Notes under the pieces: generated by a model | Told to the model about the DNA's origin: nothing | Databases searched by the model: none | Seen by the model: the letters and a program-made list of their open reading frames with translations, nothing else | Translations under genes and position numbers: made by a program | From: Lucifuga dentata | Lineage: Eukaryota; Chordata; Actinopteri; Ophidiiformes; Bythitidae | Length of the DNA stretch: 64,000 bases | Assembly: GCA_014773175.1 (NCBI GenBank) | Contig: VXCM01001453.1 | Span: forward strand, 124,001-188,000 | Direction of reading: 5' to 3' | In this document: positions 25,116-35,275 of the stretch, piece by piece | How the letters are laid out: each line of letters begins with the position of its first letter | How positions within the stretch are numbered: position 1 is the first letter of the stretch

Positions 25116-27287
25116 GGAGAACTAATTCGTAAGCGGAGATGTAAAGTTGCGTTCAGTTACGTGCCTCAACATGAGGATGAGCTGGAGCTGAAAATAGGAG
25201 ACATCATCGAGATCATAGCTGAGGTCGGACGTCCATTTTGTTTTTACTGGGCCATTTTTTTTTTTTTTTTTTTTNTTTTTTTTTTTTTTTTTTACTCTAT
25301 AAACAATTTTCCATCTTGTCCTTATCACACCGATTGATTCTCATGATGGAAGTAAATCATCTGACATTTACTGTTCAGGTGGAGGAGGGCTGGTGGGAGG
25401 GAAGTCTGAATGGGAAAACCGGAATGTTTCCATCCAATTTCACCAAAGAGGTCCTGCCAGAGTCTGACACGCCCTCTGTAGACACGCCCACCATGCAGGA
25501 GGAGCTTCGCAGCAGCCGCACCAGTGAGTCTCAACCAGTCAGATTATGGGAAGGGACGCGTAGAATCGTTTGAAGTGCACTTAAGTAATTATTAGTACAT
25601 TTTGTTGTATAATTGCAATACAATACAATACAATTGCTGTTGGAAATACCCAGTGTGACTGATCTTCATAAGAAAAAAAAATCACACATACAGGAAGTGA
25701 TAATTTTGAAAAAAAAATAAATAAAGTTTAGGCATAAGACTATGAGCTTGCATTGTAATACATACAATATTTGAGATCTATATTTGTTATATAACATATT
25801 TTTGATATCTAAACCACTTTTTTTATCTGTTCTGGAACAATATCAATAATATCAGACCAGTAACAATCTTAAATCTCTGTTTTCAGAAGTCAAAGCTGCA
25901 AAAGAAAGAAAACTGCTTCATTTTTGTGTTTCGTGTGTGTGTGTGTGTGTGCGTGTGCGTGTGTGTGTGTTTAGGTAAGGACAGCCCAGGCAGTGAAAGT
26001 GATGGAGGAGACAGTCGGTCAGATACAGGGTCTGCAGAAATCCAACCCAAAAAAGTAATCAATCATTCATTTAGTCTGTCTGTTCATTTTTCTATTCATT
26101 TATTGATCACAGATTCAAAAACAAACAGCTAGATTTCTCAATTTATAGCCAATAATGTTAGAATTAGTCTGAAATTGTTGTCATGATATCTCAGTAGCTT
26201 AGATGTGATTTTGTAGCACTTCATCAAATAATCAAGCTATTATTAATCTCCACTAGAACTGTTTTTTATGCAAATACCAGAAGGAAAAAAAATAACTTTA
26301 TGATGATGTTTTGATCATACTTCCATCGTCAGGCAAGAATTATTGCCAGCATGGCAGAATATTTTAGGTGTGCTTTGTGAACAGTTTGACTAGAAAATCT
26401 GCTGCATTGAGCATTAGTGTCAAACCAAGATGCTCACCCACGCCTCCTTCTGCCTCCAAGGAAATTCCAAATATGCAGACTTTGCCTGCTCCATTTTTTT
26501 GCAGTGTTATCAATTTGAAGCTTTTCAGATACAAGGCTAATTTCTCTGAGCTCACAGGAGTCGTGTTTCTCTGACACAGATATATCAAAGCCCAAAATCT
26601 TACCCAGCTGACCAAACCTCTTAAATTCTGCGTTAACGTTGTTTACAAGGTGTTTCTGTTTCTGCACAGGTATGCAGGAAGTCGCTGTCAGTCGGTCCTT
26701 ACCTAGAAGCCCAAACCTTGCATTTCGTCTGCCATCAATTTTATTAGAATATAGCTTTGAAATTAAGAGCTTTAGAGGCTGATTAGGAGCATCATTCATG
26801 TGAAAACAGCTGTATAAACCCTTTAATGGCCATACGGATTACTGTGCAAAGTCAGGGAAACTGACCCTAATGAGGGTTACAAGTTACTTGTAAAAGTTGG
26901 GGGATTGAATTTGATCAAATTTTCTAGGAGTGGATGTAGTTTCCAAACTTGTACTCTTCAGCACAAACAGGAAGTAACCTTTGTGATGTCATAAGGGTCA
27001 GCTTCCCAGACTTTGACCTCTTTAATCCTCTGACAGGTCAGAGGTTTTGGCTTTGGTGACATCTTCAAAGATCAGCCCATCAAACTCAGACCTCGCTCAA
27101 TGGAAGTGGACTCAGAGGGGGACAAGGTGACACACACACACACACACACGCACACACGCACACGCAACTCTTTCTTCATACATTTTTTGATACTATGATC
27201 ATTCTATTGTGAGGACAGGAAGTCTTAGTCTTCTCTCCTCCCCTTCCTCTGTTTCAATTTTATAGCACAGGAAGTGGTTTTTATGTT

Positions 27288-27340
<53 letters not shown>

Positions 27341-27390
27341 TCTACAGGGATTTGACAAGCAAAGCAGAAGTGAGAGCACGAGCACCACAG

Positions 27391-27430
<40 letters not shown>

Positions 27431-29668
27431 ATTTCACTGACGTTTACACATTAACACACTGTATCCTGCTGTCTGCGCTGATGCTGCATGGCTTCGTCTG
27501 TCTGAGAGGACGGTAGGGCCAAACTTTCTCAATTTCTCTTTCTCTCTACTGTCTCTCTTTTTGAGTTTTCTGTCAAACATAATTTCTCTTACTCTGTTGC
27601 ACTTCTCTCTTCCCTTGTGAAATAAAGTAGTGATATAAGTGCAGCGGTTTAGATTTTGTAACGCTGTAGACGAAACTGTAGATATGGAAATGTCGCTGTG
27701 GTCTGCTTGGATTAGACTGCTATGTAAAAGGATAAAGATAAATATTTCTGAACAAGTCCCAAACTTTTGTGCTTCAAAACGGCCAAAAACTGTTTCTGAA
27801 TCTCTGAATAGTCAAATTTGCAGAAATTGAATTTTAACATGAAATAACATTATTGCCGGTTTCGTTTTGGCCTTTAAAAGCCCAAACTTTCTAGCTCCTG
27901 AACACACGTGAGGGCGTGTGCCATGATGAAGGATGTTTGTCAGGCTGTCCCGCTGAGCTGTAAGCAGCTTTATGGGTGCTGTCGTCTCTCTCTCATCCCT
28001 AATGAGCCTCTGGAGGGCGTGACAGCTGATCTCCATCGAGGGGATGCTGAGTCACACTAAGTCACGTCACGGCGGTCAAATGCTGAACACAGAATATATG
28101 CTGCATATGGGGCAATGCTGAGTACACGGGTTTTACAAGCATGTTCATTTAAAGGCTGATACTGATATTTTTGAGGTGACAACCAGCCAAAATTAAATAG
28201 CTTTCAGCTCTCATGACCACAAAAATAGAAGTGTTCAGTGTTTCTGCTCTTTTGGTTGTTTGTGGAGTGGAAAAATCTTCTGACACAGCATGGAGAAGAT
28301 CACAGGACACTGATACTCTCCACTGGATGAATTTAATTATTGTTGGTGGCGTGCAGGATCCTTAAGGCAGGGTGATTCACGGCAAGAAAGTGGACATATT
28401 GTGCTTTTGTTATTTTTCCTCGTTTTTAATAGTGTGATAAAGTTGTCAAAGTTCAAAAACTTGAGGTTGACGCCTGTAGAAATGCACCTAGTAAGACAAA
28501 CTCATAAGTCTTGAATTACCCTGAAAGCTTAGTCTTGTTTGGTCCTTTAATTCTGTAATATGTTGACATGAACATGTAACACACGTGAATTTACTGGCCT
28601 GCATTCATCAGCACGAGGCTCATGAGTGTTTGACTCATATCTGTGTCTCGGTCTGTTGGGCGTTGCCAGCTCAGGCCTGATGCAGCTGACCAATCAGAAC
28701 AAAGCAGGGTTTGAGGAGGGTGCCTTAAGGAGACGGAGCCCAAAATGGTCTGTTTTTACTCAATGTGCATAGCGGGGCTGCAGCAAAACAGAGCAGATGT
28801 GGATCAGTGTTTTGAACATTAAAGCATTGCAAAGAATTCAAAATAGATCCCGAAATGAAAATAAGGACAGAAAAATCGCTATAATAAAAAAATAAATAAA
28901 TAAATAAAATGAATTCCTGAAATGTACAAAGATGAATGTGAAAGTTTTATGATTTTTGTCCTATTTTGCTTTTCTACTGCAGTTACTGATGTGCTGGTGC
29001 ATCGATGCCTTTAAATCTGCTTTTGTAGTCACTGAAAATAAATTTTAAAAACATTTTTCACTCCCATGCTGCATGGGAGATGTTACTACTGTCCAAAACT
29101 CATAAAAACACCCTCTGGTTTGAATTATTGGGTCATTAAAAATATTATGTGCAGTAAACCCAGAAAAACTCTTGCACATCTATTTAACTTGGCAAATAAA
29201 GTGAAAGTGAATTTTATTCTGACTGCATGGTTTAGAAAAATGAATAGCACTAGTTTTACGTTTCAGGTTTCTACTTACTATTGTTCTCCATGATTGTTCA
29301 GATAATCCAGATGGTATAAAAGCTGCGAGCGTTGCTGCAGGCAGAGGAGCGTCCTGCTGTTTCCACCATGTTTTCCTTTCATTAGTAAAAAGTGAAGTTT
29401 GGACTCTTTGACCCATCTATCACCTCCATGTGACATTCACAATAAGGAAGTAAACTTTTGTTAAGCTTGCCGGCAGCATGACACGTGGACGTGGAAAAAC
29501 CCTGTGTGTAGTTGTGTTGATGTGTCGATGCTTGTGGCACCACATGGGTCTGGTTAGAGATGAGGAAGAGGAGGAGTGAAGCTGATGGGGGCAGCGGTGC
29601 GGTTTTTCCTCAGTCAAACAGAGCTGCGTGTGTTTGGGATATACTGGGCCCTGTGTGTGTGTGTGTGT

Positions 29669-29706
<38 letters not shown>

Positions 29707-29815
29707 ATATGTGTGTGTGTATTTCCTGTGGAAGAGCCACCCTGGTTCCACAAACACTGCCTAAGGATCCACTCCAGCTGAAAAACAACAGCTCTTTTAA
29801 CAGCCTGCAAACATG

Positions 29816-29854
<39 letters not shown>

Positions 29855-32800
29855 GTACACTTCACCTTATCATAAAATCAGATGACTGCTGTTTGCATTA
29901 AATCCAGTTTTATTCCATTTAGTTAGATAATTATGGAATAATATTATAATATGTTAAATTAAACAAATTGACTTAAATTTTATAATGGAGTGTTCAGCTA
30001 TGAAAATAACTAGTCCAAGTTATCTCTTTGCTAGTTTCTATTTCTTTGGTGGTGTGTACTCCCTGTTGTTGCTTAATACTGGCCAAACATGAACATAATG
30101 TAATGGTGAAATGTTTGGAGGATGCAGATTGATTGATTAATTGAATGAATTTATTTCATCAGAGGTATACATCTTAAAAACCTTCATGGATAATACAATT
30201 AAAACTAAAAACATTTATTTCCATTGTGGTCTAAAGAAAGAGGAGCACAGATTAAGGTTACTTTACTGGTTATATACCAGTAAAGTGCAGAACTTTAAGA
30301 CAAAATGACTCAGAAACATGTTTATAAATTTGAATATGTGCGTGACCCTGAAACTAAAGACTTTTTTTCTGTTCTTTGTTCAGGCTATCGAGAGTAAAGC
30401 AGCAAGTGTCGCCTCTGAAGCCATGAAGACTGAACCTGACAGCAAAGCGAAAGGTGAGAGATAAAGGCTTATTGGTGATAAAACAAAGTGCTGGATTCAA
30501 CATGTCGATAAGGGCAAAGAAGATGACGTTCTGTCACTTTTAAACGCCTATCAGCCTCTTTCCTTTGCTTTTAAATGAGGTGTTTCTTTAAGCATTTCCT
30601 TATTTACATGTCGGGAAAGTGATTTGTAAAATACACCATGACGCGAAAATTGAGACCTGTTTCATTCTGGCAGTATATGAAACAGCTCATTAAAGGACCC
30701 ATTTTGCATGTTTGAGCCTAATATATTCAGTTTTCATACACATAAGTTACTGATAATTATAAAGTATAAAACTGTATTTCAGCTTTCCTGATATTTTGCA
30801 AAATCTCTTAATCTTTCAAAATCAAATATTCAAGTGATACACACACCTAAAAATCCATGTTTTGCCTGCCAATAGTTACACAGCCTTATAAAGTCATGGT
30901 TCTTTAAATTTTTCCATAAACGCAGGTCTTCTTTTGGGACTATATTCCCCGGTGGAGGCATACATTCACTCCACACTTTTTATTGCACTTAAATGCTAAA
31001 ATTACAAAACTTTGGTAAAACCTGAATATATGTCTTGTTCACGATGATGGATTACCTATCCCAAGAGCGTTTCAAGTATCAACAGTTGATTTTAATAGCG
31101 TACCAGAATGAACTGAAACCAATGGAGGTCTGGAAGGTAGGAAAAACATTTTTAATTCACCGTTCCAGTAGTATGCTTTGGGAAATGATTGTCAGTAACG
31201 TTACATGTATGAAAATTGAATATATTAGGCTCAAACATGCAAAATAGATGGTATGGTCCTTTAACATGCTGATCTTTACTGGCTTTTACCTGAGACTCAC
31301 CTTACCAACTTTTCAATAATTGGACAACGATGCACTGATTAACATAAGGAAAGCTTTATGACAGCTTCAATTATCATGGCGCTTATTTATTTTTTTTTAT
31401 GAATTAAGAACGCAATTAACTTAAGCAATCTGAGAGGACAAAGAGGATCTTTTTATCACCTCATTCTGATTTTCTCTTTAATTTGATTGGCTCTCAGGAC
31501 GGGAGCAGTGTAAAGTCCTCTTTCCGTATGAAGCGCAGAATGAAGATGAGCTATCAATCAAAGAGGGGGAGATCGTCAACATTATCACCAAGGTGAGTTA
31601 GTATGTGTGTGTGTGTGTGTTTGTGTGTGGCCTAGCTTACCTATGGGTGTGTCTACAGCATTTGGTTAATTTGACTTGTATGTACAGGTAAGAAAAACAA
31701 CATTTGAATTCAGGTGCACGCTAAACGCAGCGTAAATGACCTGTCGGCGTCATCGGGATCTCACATGGTGTCTTGTGTGCAGGAGTGTGCTGATGCAGGC
31801 TGGTGGATGGGGGAGATCGGGGGGAGACAAGGCGTCTTCCCAGATAACTTTGTCAAGCTGCTAATTCCTGAAGTTGAGAAAGAGGTAAAAGTGGTACAGG
31901 TAGAACGACTGAAAGATCTGACTCATTTGTGTAATGCTTTAAGGTGGTTTGTAATGTGTGCGTGTGCGTGTGTGTGTGTGTATCTGGGTGTGTTTCCAGA
32001 GACCAAAGAAACCGCCTCCACCCAGCGCACCTTCAGCTAAACACACCACAGGTAAGCTCCTCTCCTCTCCTCTCCTCCCCTCGTTCCCATTTCATTAAGT
32101 AGTAACATGTCTATGCTTGTATACTTGTATGTTCTAAAAGAGAGAGAGAGAAAAAGAGAGAGAGAGATTGATAAAAATCAAACAGATGAAAACCAGGAAA
32201 CGTGAACAGGTTTGTGGTGTGTCATTGTGACCTGAAGTGACCCCCCGTGTGACCTCTGACCTGTAGAGAAAAAGTCAGAAGTCAAGAAGGTTCCTCCAGA
32301 GCGGCCTGAGCATCTGCCCCAGAGGGATCAGGATCGAGGTACACTTTAGACCACTTTGGCCCTCTTCGGCCTGCTTTGATTCACTTTATCCTGCAGCACC
32401 TGAAGCATCCCGCAACTTCCTGCTGCTCTGTTATGCTAACACACCGCTGCATACACAATCATCTAAATGCTTTCTGTCCTTCAACGCTCTAATTCTAACA
32501 CATATATCAGGGATCCCCAACTGGCGGCCCACGGGCCAAATGCGGCCTGCAGGTCTTATCTATCAGGTCTTCAGATGACTTCTCCAAAAATTAACAAGAA
32601 AGAAAAAAATCTTGTACTTTAGTCACACTTATCTTTGGATAAGTGGATTTTTTATTGTCAGAGCTGAAATGGCTAATCAATCATTTGATTGGTGTGAGTG
32701 CACCCTGTGGTTCCAAAGAAAATCAAATATTTCTTTTCTCGAAGAACATTCCTGCATTTGCATAAAAACCAACAAACAAGCATCAAACAAACTACAGAAC

Positions 32801-35275
32801 GACACTATTAAACGCCACGAACACCAGCCTCCTGCTTAGCGGCCCTCCATTGTTTCCTAGGAGACCACTGCTCCAACACTCAAATGCTAACTTGTCTTCA
32901 CCTAATTATGCATGATTGTGTGTGTGTGTGTATTTATGTGTTGTAAAGTTCTTTAATTTTCATATTTTTGAGTTATTGTCTTCCCTGTATATGTGTGTGT
33001 GTGTGTGTAGGTGAGGAGATGAAGGTCGGAGACATCCCTAAACCCGCCCTCCCATCAGTCCTTCCCAAGAAACCCCTCCCCCCAAAGACAAGCTCCTCCT
33101 CCTCCTCCTCTTCCCAACCCCCACGCCGCCCTGAGAGACCTCCCTCTATGGCGTCAGTACACACTCGCATACACACTCTCACAAAAAACTAATTTATACC
33201 TGAGCTATAAACCCCTAACCCTCCTGTGTGGTTTACCTGCTCAGGTGTGAAAGCCCCAAGTCTGAGGGCAGGGCTTCAACACCAGATTCTGCCCCTGACA
33301 GGTCACATGACACTGGTGAGTGATTGACAGGAGGAGAAATTGCCTCAGAGCTCTCTCTCTTTGACTCTCTGCTTGAATTTGAACCTTCATCCGCTTAGTT
33401 ACTTCCTGTCTCATCAAATCCTTGTGTGTCCTGTGTTTCCGATGTGGTTTATCGCAATAAGTTACATTTTCAGATCGTGTGAATGTGTCTTAATGCGTTC
33501 GTGCAGACATGGACTTGGACGCGGTGGTCGCGTCAACAGAGAAACTGAGTCATCCGACGGCATCGAGGCCACGAGTCACCGACAGACGACCTCGATCGCA
33601 GATCATCACACCTGTGAGTGCTAACAGTCAACCTGTCCTACACCTGATGCCAATGCCGTGCTTAGCTCCGCCCTTCTAAGAACCGGCCTGCGTTTCCTAG
33701 CTTGGAAAGTGGAACGAAAAGTACAATGAGGAGATATAAAGTTAAGGATATAATAACACCAGGTTTCCTCCAACATTGCATTCCTTTACTCCAAACTAGC
33801 AATTTTTTTTGGCTGAAAAAAAAAAGCGGCAAGAATGGTTTCTGTGGCGCAAACGCTCTGAACAGTTCACAGGTTGGCTCCACCCTCCCCTGTAGAAAAC
33901 GGTCTACAGTGCTTTTTTTGGGGGGTTGTTGGCCTGCTGGTCACCTTTTCTCGCATCTGATGAGAGAACTTGCTCTTTAAAGGGCTTGTTGGGTGAAGTG
34001 CTCAGTCTTTCCGTCTCTGTCTTGCAGTCGTCCCTGTCCACACTTGACCTAATGGACTCCCCTGCATTGGAGGACAGGAAGGAGAAGGATAGAGGGAAGG
34101 AGGAGCAGGAGTCTGTCTCCTCCAGATCAGCTGAAGTTTCCTTAAGGAAAGGAGTCCCCACCATCTCTGTATGAACACCTCCTCTACTGCACCACATTTC
34201 TTTTTCCAGCAGAGGGCGCCAGACTATAAATGTTTAAAATCGGATTGCCCTAATGTGCAAGATTATGATTTTTTTTTTTTTTTTTATNTTTTTTTTTTTT
34301 TTTTTAATTTGTGGCCAGCTTTAAACTTTTTAATAATTTGATTCTCAAAACTGCTTTTTTTCCCACTTTTGATATGATTTTTTACCTTGTTAGGTAACCT
34401 TTAAAGTTACTGACAAATATAATAATTCTTGCTTTCTTAAAACATCTCATCTATATTTTTGTACACCTGTATGTCCTCAGGTATCTGACAGTAAATCACA
34501 GTTGCCCCCCAAACCTGCTGTCCTGCCACCACACAACACCTCCAGCCATCGCCCTGCCTCACCTTCCTCCTCCTCTGCCCTAAGCCCCTCCCCTGAGCTT
34601 CGGCCATCACCTCTGACCCCGCCCATGCTGGATGAACTCAGAAACCAGCTGCGAGACTTGAGGACCTCTGTAGAATTGTTGAAGAGCCAGCACAGGTGTG
34701 TGTGTGTGTGTGTGTGTATTGTAGGTAAAAGTATCTGTGTGTTTACAAGCACTTACGCATGCTGTTACACAGACATGGTGACGTTTTCGTGTGCATTTGT
34801 GTATTTCAGGCAGGAGATGAAGCAGCTAGTGAGCGTGCTAGATGAGGAAAAGAAAATTCGCATTAGTTTACAGGTGAGCAGGAGTGGAATTTTTTTGTAT
34901 TTCCCATATTTATTTTAATGTGTGGTTTGCAAAAATACAGACCATTTATGAAATCAAAGGAAGGTCAGAAATGAATGTGACTAATGCCTCTCCTAGGTCA
35001 AATGAGGTGATGAGCATACTCTATGACCTCATGTTTTACAGAGATGAGCGAGAAAATCTCTTTCCACACAAGCTAAAATTCCTTAAAAAAAACAAAAATC
35101 ACAAATAATGCTCAGATATCTTAGTGATCTAGTATCTAGTAATGTTAATCTGGTCAGAAAGTGTTGAAAGAGCATAAATTAAATGCTTCATATCCAGAAA
35201 AAGATGAGAAGGAGCATGTGTTTTTGTGTTTTACAGATGGAAGTAGAGCACATAAAGAAGAATCTGTCCAAATGA
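13410..35275 (+). CDS. sh3kbp1: SH3 domain-containing kinase-binding protein 1 (CIN85), complete
   Basis: Cytosolic scaffold that links Cbl, endophilin and receptor tyrosine kinases during endocytosis. Coding exons: 13410-13413, 19137-19294, 24526-24640, 25117-25223, 25379-25523, 25975-26054, 27037-27126, 30384-30453, 31498-31592, 31783-31884, 32000-32051, 32267-32338, 33011-33152, 33245-33315, 33507-33613, 34028-34168, 34481-34695, 34810-34873, 35237-35275. All have AG/GT borders and every phase joins, giving 622 aa plus TGA (human CIN85 is about 665). Order: SH3-A (residues 2-53), SH3-B (about 98-152), SH3-C (about 258-315), a proline/basic region with PPRRPERPP, a Ser-rich linker, and a C-terminal coiled coil. 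Exon 1 holds only ATGG before GTGAGA, as in the mammalian gene. It is followed on the same strand by map3k15, as in human. Single-N duplications affect the exon 2 end (19348) and exon 3 (24644). CD2AP is the paralogue; the exon text and neighbour favour sh3kbp1. Confidence 0.95.
13878..13918. repeat. (CT)n microsatellite in sh3kbp1 intron 1
   Basis: Pure CT run followed by CCCTCTCC variants. Other CT runs in the same intron lie at 13561-13580 and 16126-16142 (as GA). Confidence 0.9.
14541..15107. mobile_element. TTAA-flanked long-TIR element, copy 1
   Basis: Begins TTAAAGGACCACCCATTTTG and ends with the near reverse complement ...GGTATGATCCTTTAA. The terminal inverted repeats are about 80-90 bases and include TGTTTGAGCCTAATATATTC. 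The interior carries CTTTTGGGACTATATTCCC and GATGATGGATTACCTATCCC. No protein is encoded. TTAA at both borders suggests a piggyBac-type target duplication. It lies in sh3kbp1 intron 1. Confidence 0.85.
16190..16769. mobile_element. TTAA-flanked long-TIR element, copy 2
   Basis: Same family as the 14.5 kb copy, in sh3kbp1 intron 1. The left border is TTAAAGGACCATACTGG; the right border reads TTAC, so one side of the target duplication has mutated. A CA/GA microsatellite lies just before it. Confidence 0.82.
16975..17375 (-). repeat. Dispersed repeat family B, inverted copy
   Basis: Reverse-complement relative of 9110-9625, sharing GCACACTGAGTGAAAACAGC-type text and a GTGTCAAGTTTTGCAACTTT segment. 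No coding capacity was seen. Confidence 0.6.
18541..19083. repeat. Three tandem ~180 bp units with CT tracts
   Basis: Three successive units, starting near 18541, 18721 and 18904, each consist of a (CT)n run, a TCTTCATCTGCGTGTGTTC-like stretch, an ATTATCAAGA segment and a TTGCAGTTCATT end. The last two are almost identical. The array runs straight into the CT tract of the exon 2 acceptor. Another copy lies at 2590-2755. Confidence 0.85.
19137..19294 (+). CDS. sh3kbp1: sh3kbp1 exon 2: SH3-A domain
   Basis: One exon encodes the whole first SH3 domain, with ALYDY-type EFDYEAQ, the DDELSL acidic loop, GGWWEGEL and the LFPDNFV end. In CIN85 this domain binds the proline-arginine motif of Cbl. The acceptor lies at the end of a pure CT microsatellite broken by an N at 19127. 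The last part of the exon and its donor are repeated after the single N at 19348, which I read as a contig overlap and not a second exon. Confidence 0.95.
20882..20937. repeat. (GT)n microsatellite
   Basis: Long pure GT run in sh3kbp1 intron 2. A second run of similar length lies at 21052-21101. Confidence 0.95.
21329..22158. mobile_element. Decayed Tc1-like transposon with TA borders
   Basis: Ends are CACTACACGCCAGGAATTTG and its near reverse complement (CAAACTTCTGGCCTGTAGTG), each flanked by TA, the Tc1/mariner target site. The inverted repeats extend inward about 100 bases with a shared TTGCACAGGAAATGA-type segment. A plus-strand stretch near 21722-21958 faintly resembles the C-terminal part of a Tc1 transposase (PDLSPQ in place of PDLNPIE) but is not a working enzyme. 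The single N at 22046 duplicates about 63 bases. Confidence 0.7.
24274..24318. repeat. (GT)n microsatellite
   Basis: Pure GT run about 200 bases before sh3kbp1 exon 3. Confidence 0.95.
24526..24707 (+). CDS. sh3kbp1: sh3kbp1 exon 3 (linker) with assembly duplication
   Basis: The genuine exon is 24526-24640 and encodes [14 protein letters not shown] onward to RPGRK, the linker between SH3-A and SH3-B. After GTA and a single N at 24644, the same 66 bases recur (24645-24710), ending in the same donor followed by ATCAGC. With one copy, the exon is 115 bases and phases correctly into exon 4. Confidence 0.9.
25064..25112. repeat. (CT)n microsatellite forming an exon 4 acceptor tract
   Basis: Pure CT run ending in CTGCAG at the exon 4 border, so it is also the polypyrimidine tract of that splice site. 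Confidence 0.92.
25117..25523 (+). CDS. sh3kbp1: sh3kbp1 exons 4-5: SH3-B domain
   Basis: Exon 4 (25117-25223) gives [20 protein letters not shown] and exon 5 (25379-25523) gives [20 protein letters not shown], together one complete SH3 fold split at the usual family position. Exon 5 continues into an acidic/Ser linker. The exon 4 acceptor directly abuts a long CT microsatellite, and the short intron between the two exons is a poly-T run with an N at 25275, so its length is unsure. Confidence 0.95.
25975..30453 (+). CDS. sh3kbp1: sh3kbp1 exons 6-8: linker between SH3-B and SH3-C
   Basis: Exon 6 (25975-26054) encodes [14 protein letters not shown] and ends IQPKK. Exon 7 (27037-27126) encodes [20 protein letters not shown], a stretch very similar to the human protein. 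Exon 8 (30384-30453) is a Lys/Glu-rich piece ending KTEPDSKAK. Phases run 1-0-0-1. Intron 7 (about 3.3 kb) holds GT repeats and a family B repeat copy. Confidence 0.92.
27290..27337. repeat. (CA)n microsatellite
   Basis: Pure CA run in sh3kbp1 intron 7, with a GA run close by at about 27396-27427. Confidence 0.95.
28400..28830 (+). repeat. Dispersed repeat family B, diverged copy
   Basis: Shares GACGCCTGTAGAAATGCA, ATGTTGACATGAACATGTAA and TTTTTACTCAATGTGCATAG with the 9.1-9.6 kb copy. Non-coding, in sh3kbp1 intron 7. Confidence 0.5.
30690..31264. mobile_element. TTAA-flanked long-TIR element, copy 3
   Basis: Borders TTAAAGGACCCATTTTGC and GGTATGGTCCTTTAA, with both TTAA sites intact. In sh3kbp1 intron 8, about 230 bases before the SH3-C exon. 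Confidence 0.88.
31498..31884 (+). CDS. sh3kbp1: sh3kbp1 exons 9-10: SH3-C domain
   Basis: Exon 9 (31498-31592) gives [20 protein letters not shown] and exon 10 (31783-31884) gives [20 protein letters not shown]. The glutamate that usually follows the double tryptophan (WWEGE) is methionine here. The other core residues are intact, so the fold should hold. In CIN85 this domain also binds ubiquitin. Confidence 0.95.
32000..33613 (+). CDS. sh3kbp1: sh3kbp1 exons 11-15: proline-rich region
   Basis: Exons 32000-32051 ([12 protein letters not shown]), 32267-32338 ([13 protein letters not shown]), 33011-33152 ([15 protein letters not shown] and PPRRPERPP), 33245-33315, and 33507-33613 ([18 protein letters not shown]). 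These hold the PxxP and PR-type motifs through which the protein binds SH3 partners or its own SH3 domains. The [15 protein letters not shown] stretch closely follows the human sequence. A remnant with hAT-like end text lies in intron 12 near 32513. Confidence 0.92.
32513..32575. mobile_element. hAT-like end fragment
   Basis: CAGGGATCCCCAACTGGCGG followed by GCCC/GGCC-rich text resembles the ends of vertebrate hAT elements. No matching opposite end was found, so the extent is unknown. Confidence 0.4.
34028..35275 (+). CDS. sh3kbp1: sh3kbp1 exons 16-19: Ser/Pro linker and C-terminal coiled coil
   Basis: Exon 16 (34028-34168) is Ser- and Glu/Lys-rich. Exon 17 (34481-34695) holds the conserved [12 protein letters not shown] start, a Ser/Pro run, and the beginning of the coiled coil ([19 protein letters not shown]). 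Exon 18 (34810-34873) encodes [20 protein letters not shown]. Exon 19 (35237-35275) ends [12 protein letters not shown] then TGA. The coiled coil mediates oligomerisation in CIN85. Exon 16 uses the GTATGA donor. Confidence 0.93.
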
